A stretch of 64,000 bases of DNA from Hydractinia symbiolongicarpus (taxonomy: Eukaryota; Cnidaria; Hydrozoa; Anthoathecata; Hydractiniidae), in NCBI RefSeq assembly GCF_029227915.1, contig NC_079882.1, forward strand, positions 18,984,501 to 19,048,500. The letters are read 5' to 3'. Position 1 is the first letter of the stretch, and each line of letters begins with the position of its first letter. Position numbers and translations under genes: made by a program. The notes under the pieces are model-generated. The model saw nothing but the letters and a program-made list of their open reading frames with translations, ran no database searches and was not told the DNA's origin. Shown one piece after another: positions 46,501 to 57,791 of the stretch.

Positions 46501-49500
46501 TTTTTGTGTGAAGAAAGGTGTTCCCGATCCAGGTATTTACCAAAATTGTTGTGTTCAATGAACTCCTGAAAAGGTGTGGCTTCAATATTATTAGATTTGT
46601 GGTTTAGTTCACAGCACAGGCATGTTTAACAAGCAAAGGTCTTTATGGGATAGGCAATAGCGATGTATACTGCACAATGAGAGCATGACATCCTTTTTGA
46701 TGAAGGTGCTTCACTGAACTTGTGAATAACAATTATAATAATAATAATAATAATACGCAGCGATACGGCTAACAGGAACCTACAAAAATTTTGCATGTTA
46801 TTTAGGATTAAAGTTTTCCACTAATGGACCAATCAAAAACATGGAATGTTTACATATTCGAGAACCAGATGATTCTGCTTGGGGTGAAAATCAATACCTT
46901 TGTTGGTCTAAAAATCTACCTGACCCTGGATATCGCTTTCAGTGGTCTTATTCATCCTTTCGTAATTTTATGGACTATGTTTACGCGAAAGTACATTGCA
47001 TTAAATGGGATATTGGATCTTATAAGCCCTGGTCTTCATGGAAAGATAATTATTTATGTCAACCCTATGTAAATTATGGAAAAGGTATCGCTGTTATTCA
47101 CTTGTGTGGTTTTTACATTATAAACAAAAAACATGAACTGGCAATGGGTCTCACATAAAGCCATTCCAAATTTCTTTTTTTTCGTCATTTTGAGTTTCTA
47201 CACATCGTAAGCAGTTGATGATTTAATATTTTTCTCTAATTATTCAGTGTGCACGATAAAAGATCTTTGCAAGAACACTCCATGCAAGAACGGTGGACAG
47301 TGTGAAGGTTTTGTTGGAAAGTACACATGTAAATGCGGAAAGGGATTCACGGGAAAAAATTGTGAAACGAATATCGATGACTGTAAGAACAACCCGTGCA
47401 TAAACAATGCGAAATGCATTGACAATGTTAATGGATACACCTGTAAGTGTGCTGCAGGGTTTAAAGGTCGTCGCTGCGAAACAAACATCGATGAATGTGT
47501 CGGAAAAACATGTAAAAACGGTGGAACTTGCGTGGATAAAATCAACAATTACGTCTGCAAATGTAAGAATGGGTATGCAGGAAAACATTGTCAAATAAAT
47601 ATCGGTTAGTACAAAAAAATTATGAATTACTCAAGTGTAGTAAATTTTTTAATATGTTGTTTTCTTTAAAGAGTTAACAATAATACATTTCTGAAAGGAA
47701 GAACAACAACATTGTTTTAGATGAATGCGCTGGTAATCCATGCAACAATGGTGGCAGTTGTACAGATAAAGTAGGTGGCTATATATGTACTTGCAAAGCA
47801 GGGTACACTGGCAAAAGCTGCCAAGTGAATATCAATGAATGCGCAAGTAACCCTTGCTTGAATGGTGCAACATGTGTGGATGGCGTCAATGACTATTCAT
47901 GCAGATGTGTAATGGGCTACAATGGCAAAAACTGTCAAACCAATATAGGTACAAACCTCATTATATATTAAATTCTTGACTGCAAAAAGTTACTTACAAA
48001 TTTACCTACTCAATATTTAGATGATTGCAAAATTAATCCTTGTATGAATGGAGGATCATGTATAGATGGAGTAAATAGTCATGTATGTACTTGCAAAGCA
48101 GGTTTTACTGGGAAAAACTGTCAAGTCAATATCAATGAATGTGGTAGCAGTCCCTGCTTAAATGGTGCAACATGTGTGGATGAATTTAACAATTACTCTT
48201 GTGTTTGTGTCAAAGGATTTGAGGGGAAAGATTGCCAAGTTGACAGAGGTAGTATATATTTTAATACCAAAAAACTTTCACGTTACATCCCATTATGAAA
48301 AAAAGATATATATGTGATGCTTTGCTAAGCTCCCCAATTCTCACCACCATTACAAACAATGTTCCATTTTCTTCTTTGTTGAAGCTACTTAAACGTTTGA
48401 ATTGGATATAAACTAAAATAAAGAAAGTTTATCTCAAAATTTACATTTAATTTGAATTAACAAAATAAAACATTTTCTTTTCATTTGCTGCAGACGAATG
48501 CAAAAACAAGCCTTGCCTAAATGGTGGAACATGCACCGATGGTATCAACAGTTTTACTTGTGACTGTGCAGCAGGCTATACCGGTAACACGTGTGATGTT
48601 GATATAGATGAATGCGCAGGTAATCTATGTAAAAATGGTGGAACATGCACCGACGGTATCAACAGTTTTACTTGTGATTGTGCAGCAGGTTACACTGGTA
48701 ACACATGCGAAGTTGATATAAACGAATGTGCAAGTAATCCATGTAAAAATGGTGGAACATGCACTGATGGTATCAACAGTTTTACTTGTGATTGTGCAGC
48801 AGGTTATACCGGTAACACGTGTGATGTTGATATAGACGAATGCGCAGGTAATCCATGTAAAAATGGTGGAACATGCACCGACGGTATCAACAGTTTTACT
48901 TGTGATTGTGCAGCAGGTTACACTGGTAACACATGCGAAGTTGATATAAACGAATGTGCAAGTAATCCATGTAAAAATGGTGGAACATGCACTGATGGTA
49001 TCAACAGTTTTACTTGTGATTGTGCAGCAGGTTATACCGGTAACACGTGTGATGTTGATATAGACGAATGCGCAGGTAATCCATGTAAAAATGGTGGAAC
49101 ATGCACCGACGGTATCAACAGTTTTACTTGTGATTGTGCAGCAGGTTACACTGGTAACACCTGCGAAGTTGATATAAACGAATGTGCAAGTAATCCATGT
49201 AAAAATGGTGGAACATGCACCGATGGTATCAACAGTTTTACTTGTCATTGTGCAGCAGGTTACACTGGTAACACCTGCGAAGTTGATATAAACGAATGTG
49301 CAAGTAATCCATGTAAAAATGGCGGAACATGCACTGATGGTATCAACAGTTTTACTTGTCATTGTGCAGCAGGTTACACTGGTAACACCTGCGAATTTGA
49401 TATCAACGAATGTGCAAGTAATCCATGTAAAAATCGTGGAACATGCACCGACGGTATCAACAGTTTTACTTGTGATTGTGCAGCAGGTTACACTGGTAAC

Positions 49501-51907
49501 ACCTGCGAAGTTGATATAAACGAATGTGCAAGTAATCCATGTAAAAATGGTGGAACATGCACCGATGGTATCAACAGTTTTACTTGTCATTGTGCAGCAG
49601 GTTACACTGGTAACACCTGCGAAGTTGATATAAACGAATGTGCAAGTAATCCATGTAAAAATGGCGGAACATGCACTGATGGTATCAACAGTTTTACTTG
49701 TGATTGTGGAGCAGGTTATACCGGTAACACGTGTGATGTTGATATAGACGAATGCGCAGGTAATCCATGTAAAAATGGTGGAACATGCACCGACGGTATC
49801 AACAGTTTTACTTGTGATTGTGCAGCAGGTTACACTGGTAACACCTGCGAAGTTGATATAAACGAATGTGCAAGTAATCCATGTAAAAATGGTGGAACAT
49901 GCACCGATGGTATCAACAGTTTTACTTGTCATTGTGCAGCAGGTTACACTGGTAACACCTGCGAATTTGATATCAACGAATGTGCAAGTAATCCATGTAA
50001 AAATCGTGGAACATGCACCGATGGTATCAACAGTTTTACTTGTGAATGTGCAGCAGGTTACACTGGTATTACATGCGAAGTTGATATCAACGAATGTGCA
50101 AGTAATCCATGTAAAAATGGTGGAACATGCACTGATGGTATCAACAGTTTTACTTGTGAATGTGCAGCAGGTTACACTGGTATTACATGCGAAGTTAATG
50201 TAGACGAATGCGCAGGTAATCCATGTAAAAATGGTGGAACATGCACCGATGGAATAGACGAGCATTCCTGCACATGCGTAAAAGGTTACAATGGAAAGAA
50301 TTGTGAACATAACATAGGTATGTTTTCAAGATTGTTTCCTTGTAGAGATGTTATTATATTGTGAAGATACTTGGACTCATAACTATGGTATGCATGTTTC
50401 ATAACTGGTACTATTGATTGGTTTGGTGTTGATGAGATGTCACATCTCAAAGAGTTAAATCATTTCAACTAATGTTTTGACTTTAGCAGAGATGTAAAAA
50501 AAAAGAAGCAAATGAATCAAGATTAAGAACCTATATGCGGCGACACTATTTTATTTAAAACTTCTTATATTTACTAATAGTCCTTACAAACTTGAAACAC
50601 CTTTTTATCGTATCATAACTTGGATTTCTTAGGAGAGTAGTGAATCCTAACATATATCGATATCCCGCGACGTTTTGAATTGATGTGCCAGCATATTTGG
50701 CATCACATATACTGACTATCAATGCCTATTGATACTGATTAATTTTCTTGAAGTTGTTTACGCATAAATTTACCTTATCCAGCGTAAATCATAACACAAT
50801 ATGGCAAAAAGTTATTATTTCTTATCATTTCTCAAAATTAAATTTCAACTATTTCTTTTAGACGATTGTCCTCAATTAAATCCTTGCAGTGGTAACGGAA
50901 AATGTATTGATGGATTGAACGCCTACCAATGCGTTTGTGATGGTGGGTATGAAGGAAAGAACTGTCAGAACGAAATCAATGAATGCGTTCCTAATCCTTG
51001 TCTAAACAATGGAGTTTGTTTTGATTTCATCAATAACTTTCAATGTGTTTGTCCACCTGGTTATCATGGCTCAACGTGTCAGCATAGTAAGTCTGTGTAA
51101 AGAATCTTTGATTTTTTTTTTGGATTCATTGAATTTAACCGAACTTTTTCGTAATTAAATTCAACCAATATTTTTATTAATGATCATTGTTTTTTTAGAA
51201 TGCAAACCAGGCTGGTTTGGATTAAACTGTGAAAAGAAATGCAGCTGTCTGCATGGAGAAGATTGTGATTTTGTATCAGGAAGATGTCTTGACTGTAAAT
51301 CTGGCTGGATAGGAAATAATTGTGAAAAAAGTAAGGATAAACTTCCTTGTGAAGATTCTTATTAATGCATTAATAATCTAGGGTTTAAATGGTGAAAAAT
51401 ATATGGCGGTTGAAAACATGTTTTGTGATATGACATTCTGGTCTTCAAAATACCGGATCGCCAGTTAGCCTAAAAACATTATAAACATTATTTACCTTTG
51501 AAGGTGACCAAATAAAGATGTTTGGATGGCCTGAAAAGCCATTTATGAGGCAAGGAGCTTGTTGATTATAAAACGACTGAAGGGAAAAAACACGAAGGGA
51601 AAATAGAATTAACTCAGAGAAAACTAGCTATGTTTTTATTATGTTAAAAAAGGATTTTTCCGAAAATGCTCAAATATTGACGAGAGAACTCTCTGTAATG
51701 GTTTTTATTTAAGAATAATTTTCTTCTTTTGATGGTTTCCCTGAAAGTTTACCTAGAGATCTACAACGGTACAACCAACAGAAGATTAATAAAAATTCTC
51801 CTTGTCGTTTAGAATGTGACAAAGGTCGCTATGGCAAATGGTGCAAGTACACGTGTACATGCAATGATGGAGATTGTGATCACGTTACAGGATCATGTTT
51901 AACTTAA
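43549..51907 (+). CDS. secreted TSR- and EGF-repeat protein (11 exons)
   Basis: Exons: 43549-43633, 44983-45171, 46401-46532, 46806-47084, 47248-47604, 47721-47948, 48021-48248, 48494-50317, 50862-51086, 51199-51330, 51813-51907. Every intron is phase 1 and the product is 1257 residues. Residues 1-21 are a signal peptide. Exon 2 (29-91) has a thrombospondin-type repeat start, [10 protein letters not shown]...RRTC. Exons 3-4 (92-228) form a Trp/Cys-rich region I do not recognise. Residues 229-1182 hold 25 EGF modules in blocks of 3, 2, 2, 16 and 2. Most EGFs have the calcium-binding DxNEC/DIDEC start. The C-terminus (1183-1257) has [14 protein letters not shown] repeats like MEGF/laminin EGFs. 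No transmembrane segment is seen, so secretion is inferred. Phase-1 symmetry allows whole-exon shuffling. Orthology is unknown; the model could miss small exons in the long first introns. Confidence 0.85.
48494..50317 (+). repeat. 16 near-identical 114-bp EGF units in one exon
   Basis: The exon is exactly 16 times 114 bases. Unit type A begins [12 protein letters not shown] and type B begins [12 protein letters not shown]. Units 2-6 alternate A-B-A-B-A, later ones are mainly B with variants ([32 protein letters not shown]), and the last unit is divergent. Near-identity at DNA level, including synonymous sites, points to recent unequal exchange or gene conversion. Each unit has the O-fucose site C-KNGG-TC and the Asp-hydroxylation pattern [12 protein letters not shown]; only type B has the O-glucose site CASNPC. 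Confidence 0.93.
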
Positions 51908-52301
51908 AGGAGATAACATATTAGCTGTATTATTGATAGAGTTTATTAAAATCGGCATAATATAAAGATTTTGTGTTGTTATTCTTTTGATAGTATATAG
52001 ACTATCTAAAAATTGCTTTCATTATTAAACATCCTTGACTGCAGATAAAAATGTTTTTAAGAAAACATGTACATGAAAAAAAGTTCGTGCCTCGCATGCA
52101 AAAAGAGGATAGATTTTCTCTATAAACAAGTTTATTACGGTGGTTAATTTTCAATTTTTTTTTATTTTTTTTCTGATAATATTTCTATTCCTAGTGGAAA
52201 TGTTAAGCCTTGAACTGTAAGTAGGCGAATTTTGATAAAGATCAAAATTAAAGAAACAAATTTTCAGTAAAAACAAAGTTTTGGTTGTATTCTATGCCCA
52301 T

Positions 52302-52403
52302 CAACGCCCGATGAAATGAATTGAACATAATGGCGTTGATTAGAAAACCACTCAACGCCCGATTAAATGAATTCGACATGTTGGCGTTGATTAGAATACC
52401 ACT
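52302..52403. repeat. two tandem 51-bp stem-loop units
   Basis: Each unit starts CAACGCCCGAT and contains the inverse GGCGTTG about 24 bases later, then GATTAGAANACCACT. Copies at 52302-52352 and 52353-52403 differ at only a few positions. Confidence 0.8.
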
Positions 52404-52457
52404 TGCGCATGATCTTCAAATCAAACGAGTTGATTCAAATGGTAGGAAATATTTATC

Positions 52458-53228
52458 TAAAGGCCGGGCAAACGATTCCAACATTCCATCCAACACACAT
52501 CCAACACCCATGTTGGATAAATGAATGAATCGTTTGAACGAAAGTAAAATTTATAAAAGAAGGAAAAATGATGTCAAAAGAAGAAAAAAATAGTTGGATG
52601 AAGTTGGATGAAAGTTTGTTCGCCATCAAACGTTTCATCCAACTTTTGCCTCCTTTTCTCGCTCGATTTTCCTGTTGGAATCGTTTGAACACTTTTTGTC
52701 CAACATTCGAATGATGATGACGTCAATCGAAAGAAAATCGAACGTTTTTATTCGAAAAGTTCTCAAGAAAATTGTGTATAAATAAAGATGGTGGAAAAGC
52801 TGTGTATATATGTGATCGTCAATGTGACTCAAAACAATCTCAAAATCTTCCACGCTCATTCTAAACATCTGCTTGACCGACATTCGATCCTCCACTATCA
52901 ACTCCTTGACCAAAATCTAATATATTCCAAACTGGCCTCTCATTTTGGCCCACTCTCTTGTTTTACACCTTCGAGGCTTTTCGTCATCAGAATCAGAGAA
53001 TTCTGATAAAATAATCGGGAGGAGCATGTCTTCTGTCGCCGCCATGTTTAGTTTGAAATGAATGAGTAGAGCATGTGATAATGAATGAATGATCGACATT
53101 GTTGGATAAAGCTAATGTTGGATGTTACGATTAAACGCTTTTAAGGGCATCCAACATTCATCCAACATTTGTCCAACAATTCATTTTTGATGTTGGATGG
53201 AATGTTGGAATCGTTTGCCCCGGGCTTA
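52458..53228. mobile_element. PIF/Harbinger deletion derivative
   Basis: The ends carry GGGCAAACGATTCCAACATT (from 52466) and its exact complement at the right end before CCGGGC (to 53225), continuing through CCATCCAACA. TAA lies on both outer sides, fitting the 3-base TWA duplication of PIF/Harbinger elements. The minus strand inside encodes the N-terminus of a Harbinger (HARBI1-like) transposase: CKTREWAKMRGQFGIY, an in-frame TAG, then LVKELIVEDR and FRMSVEDFEIVLSHI. The DDE domain is deleted. Confidence 0.82.
52780..53045 (-). pseudogene. HARBI1-like transposase N-terminal fragment
   Basis: The conserved lead-in REW...GIY, then L-V-x-E-L and F-R-M-S-V-E-D-F is readable in one frame. It is interrupted by TAG two codons before LVKEL, and the similarity ends after about 80 residues. 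The copy is dead. Confidence 0.75.
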
Positions 53229-56200
53229 AATAAGAATCATTTCGCAATTGAAAGAACGAATTTAGGTCCTTCATTGATCACGGCTTTCGGCAGTCGTAAT
53301 GTTGGACAACTAAATCTACACGTCATGTCCTGGGATCGAATTAGGAGATCTTGAAAAGAGCTTTTGATAAAACTCAAACTTGATATGTTTCCGACCTTGC
53401 AGGCTTGAAACACAGCCGTTCTTGAATGAACCTTATATACTGGTAGTAAAGTGACTTAAAATTCTTGCCAAAGAATACGTGTTATGCATTTCTACTTCTT
53501 GCGAAAGAAACTCAAGTTAAATGCAAAATATTTAGTACTTCCCAGTTATAAATGGTCACCTCTAAAAGCATGTTCTGTTTTTATTATAAATCTCAACTTT
53601 TTCCTCAGAAACGGAAAAGGTAAATTCGATTCATAAAAATTTCTGCTCGCGAAAATTCCCAGCATTAAAATTTAAAGTCTTTTATTGAAGGCATAAATGT
53701 CCTTGAAAAATAATAATGTTTGTACGTTCTGCTGAAAAATTCGGCCTTTCTGCATTAGAAGAATATTTCTGTCATGAGGGAAACCTGCAGTTAAAGTTGT
53801 TGCAATGAAATAACTTTTCGTACAAGTTGTTAACTTTGCTACCAATAGCAACACTGAAACCTAAAAGTCGGCATGCATGCCATCAAAACATGGTGAAATG
53901 AAAAGACGAAAATTATGATAAGCATCGTTTTTCATCAATATTATCTCATTTCTTTGTCCACACTGATTACACCTACATTAAAAACGAATTGATTTCATAT
54001 GATAGAGCTTGTAGAACGTTGTCTAGAAATTATTATATTTTTTTAAGTTTAGGGCTCTTAACACCCACTTTTAAGATATCTTTCTTATACCTCACAAAAC
54101 GACAACAATGTCAAGAGTTACTTGTACTGAGGATAAATTAAATAAAGCAGGAACCACCCTACACCCCAAAAAATCTTTGCCGATTATGGCATTAATTTAT
54201 TATTATATAGGAGGGACGAGTCAATATATGGGATAAAAAATCTCGTGACGCCATTTCTATGACCATGCCTCATACAAAAGTAAATTACTATTTTGGCACC
54301 AAAATTTGGGTGCCAGCTACGTCAAAGTTTTACTTGCTGTGAAGTTTTACAAACATCACAAAATCTCTAGCTATCTTATACCTTCTTAACCTAAAAATCT
54401 CTACTAATTTTTATAGAAAAAAATCGATATATTTTCTACTGTTGTAGTAAACAGTTACTTCGTGCCATAAAGTCTCAAATCAAATTCTAGTATTTTTTAA
54501 AAAAAATAATATTGGATTTCTTACCAGGTCATAGTTTTTATTTTTTTATTGTTCTTAACAAATGACCGATTGTTTTTAACCTGAAATCCCAGCCTGATAT
54601 TCTTATAAAATTCATATTCTTATAGGTGTACATTTTAACGCCCGTACTTTATCCATTTGTTACATATTTTTTGCATTATTGTCGTAAGATGTTGATTATG
54701 TGAGCGAGATATGTCTTATTTATTTTATCTTTCGCTGTATTTCGTACATCCTGATGTCCAAACACCATCCAGGCGTGCGACTTGTCTACACAAAAACGTG
54801 TTTGAATCCATTTTGCAAATATACTCCCACAAAAGAGAAATTCTAATCATTGATTTGTTATCAATGTTATCTTTTTTTGTCGATAATAAATTAATTTCAA
54901 CAAATCTTCTAAATAAAATGAATATTGAAACGAAGCTTTTAACATTTTATTCGCATTTACGCAGAAGAAAAAAATTAAAACTTCAAGTTTTTGTCAAATC
55001 TATTTACATCCATTTTTAAGTCCAATATCGCTTCTCATTCTTCAGGAAAGAAATCGAGATTTGATCTACCGTTGTAACAATTACACCAAAGTAGTTATGT
55101 TGCTACTCACAAACTGTACATTACGTCACTTACCCGAGACGCAGTGGGTCTTTCAACCAATCAAAATATCACCATACAGTCACGTGTTCTTTTACACGAA
55201 TCTGTTAAGCATGGCAACAAACAAAACGAGAAAGAATTAGAGGTAACCAATTTGCCATAAACAGACCCGCCATAATGGGCACAGCTAACTCTAGGTCGGG
55301 TAGCTTTGATTTTATTTGATTTGATGGATGAATTTCACTACCTGATAAGAAGCCCTTGTTTTTTCATCCCTTTACGTTCACAACATCCTTTCTTCACATA
55401 CGATACTCTGAATTCTCAACTGCAGAGTGACAATGATGAGGGTATGTGAGATTGCGATTTGTAAGTAAAGTAAGGCGCCTGGGAGCGAGGTGAATATATT
55501 GCTGGAGGGAACTGCCAATAATTCTTTTTAAGAGGAACATTTTGTTAAATATAGAAACCTAAACCATAAATCAATCAATTTAATCACAGAAAGTTATTAA
55601 CCTTTACCATCTCTCATTAAAGAGACAGGAACATTTTCTATGTTCACTAGCGTTTGAAGAATGGTTAAGATATGAATGTTTACGTTACCACTATTTGGTC
55701 AATATTTTTTAATTTTGTCTATAAACCCTATCCAGATTGAGAGCAGGCAAAGTCTGTAGTTCTTGTTTTTCTATAATTACATCATGTAGCTGATTTAAAT
55801 TTGCAGCAACTGAGTTTTTTGACCATGTGGCGTTAACTAAAGATACTCTGCTAGATTAGGAAAACAAAAATAATTTTGTGCCGCATGCATGATGGTCAAT
55901 GTCCTGGTTTTTTAGGCGACAAAAGTGCAAATGATACAGTTAACATTCGATATGTTAACATTACATTATTTTGCTCTTTTCTCGCTTCACTCACAGAAAC
56001 AATATTACATCATGTCAGTGTAAGATACCGTCTTTTATATATTTCTACATAGCGTCGTCTAATCTTTCGCTTTTGTAATTTTTTTTAAGTAAGAGCATAT
56101 ATTTTAGAGGTAGGTATTGCAGAAAGCTGATTATTTTTTTATTATTTTTTAATGAACGTCATGCCCAATGAATTTGTAAACATGTGTTCATTTTGACGCC

Positions 56201-57069
56201 CTAAACCTGCAATCAAAGTACGAAGCCTAAAACCTGATTACACATTCTTAAGATGAAAGTACTTGGAGGCCTGTACTACTTCTTTATAAATACTTATATT
56301 CCAAAAATAAAGCTAGGTGACTAGGTCTCTTTAGCCTTTCAGAAGAGAGCTTTTTATCACGTCTCCAGTAATAATCGTATGATTTAAATTTTGGCAATTA
56401 CAATAATAATTTTTTATGGCAATTTAAATGTTTGTAAAATAATAGTTGGGTCACATTAAAATATTGAATGAAAAGTAGCGTCTAAATGGAAACTTCTGGC
56501 CGATCATTTAGCAAGCCACAACTTGTAGCGTCACTTACGTATGTATGTTTCAAATTGGCTTAGCTTGCATGCGTAAAGAGGAAGAAAAAATATTATTGAA
56601 ATATACTTGTTATGAAATAGACTGTCAAATTGTTGTCTTGTAGTAGATAGAAAAAACACAGATCAATTAAGTTAAAGTTACTTTCTTTGACGTGTGGAGC
56701 CATACATTCTTTGCATAAAGGCTCTTGAATTCCTCTAACGTTCCATTCTAGAGTAGCCTTTAGATGGACCCAAAATAAGATTTCAAACTGCAAAGAAATT
56801 TTGTTGTTTACATGAAGTTTCTCATATCGAGGTAGTGTGAACTGCACATGCGTAATGGCCTTGTAGCCGTGCGCGGTAACTTTTTAAAAAAAAAATGAAA
56901 GTTTAATTCGCCTTTAAAATGAAACTTCGTGTAAAGGTTGCTGAACGTTTTATGAACGCCTGTTTGCCTGACCAGATCAAGTATTAATAATTTCCCCTAC
57001 CTTTTACTGCCTTTTCCCAACTGAATAGACGTCTTTGTACAATTCGAAATTAAGTTTTATAGTAGTAAT

Positions 57070-57110
<41 letters not shown>

Positions 57111-57791
57111 TTTAAAGTGGCTAGCCCAGAAAATCACAAAAACCTATAGTTAGTGGATTGTTTCCACTGGGGGCCGCTAGTAGTAATTTCCTTTCTGTCA
57201 ATATAGGAATAACTAAGCTGTTAGGGGGCGATTGTAGAAACGTGAGGTCATTTTTTTAGTATAAAAAGCTCGAAATTGCAAAAAAAGAATTTATTTGTTT
57301 CATCAATGTACTTCATGCTCCATTCGTATCCTAATATGGACAAACCATCACAACATCGGCAATCTATGATCAGTAATTAAAAATTATGACTTGCAACGTC
57401 AATCTTCTCAAATGATACACCTCCTTCATATTTCCTGTCTAAACAAATACTTCTTTTCTTTCAGATCTGTTATATCAAATGTATATTTTACGGAACGGCG
57501 AGAAAGAAAGGAAGCATTTTTTAGCTGATTGGTCGAAAAGAAATTGACAATCACATAAAAAACGGACATCATATATAATGACGGTCACTCCTCAGCTAAT
57601 TACATGTCGTCATCTGACTGCTTTTTAATTAACTTTTAACAACTGCTTGTAATTAAAAATTTTCCGCATCATGCACTTAGATTTTTTATAAAATCCAGAA
57701 CATTTTTTCACAGGATTAATACCAATCACTTACATAGAGAAGGAGCAGAAACAAAAAAGAAACTTGTTTAGTTTTAAATAAAGAAAGTGTA
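53229..57791. other. intergenic, no gene recognised
   Basis: A 4.5-kb AT-rich stretch. The longest plausible open frame (54711-55019, 102 codons with a true ATG) is unlike any family I know and is AT-driven. A TAA microsatellite lies at 57062-57109. Confidence 0.4.
57062..57109. repeat. TAA/AAT microsatellite
   Basis: About 14 near-perfect triplets, preceded by TAGTAGTAATAT. Confidence 0.9.

Noticed and set aside
48625-50310. 561-codon open frame antisense to the EGF array
   Set aside because: It is a mirror of the 114-base repeat: one stop-free antisense phase is copied 15 times. The sense strand has the EGF cysteine pattern, splice sites and phase continuity.
43549-51907. Notch-like receptor
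   Set aside because: Despite Notch-type EGFs there are no LNR modules, transmembrane segment or ankyrin repeats; the protein ends with MEGF-like modules and a stop.
54711-55019. 102-codon open frame with a true ATG
   Set aside because: AT-driven composition, no recognisable domain, no splice or promoter support. It could be reconsidered only with transcript evidence.
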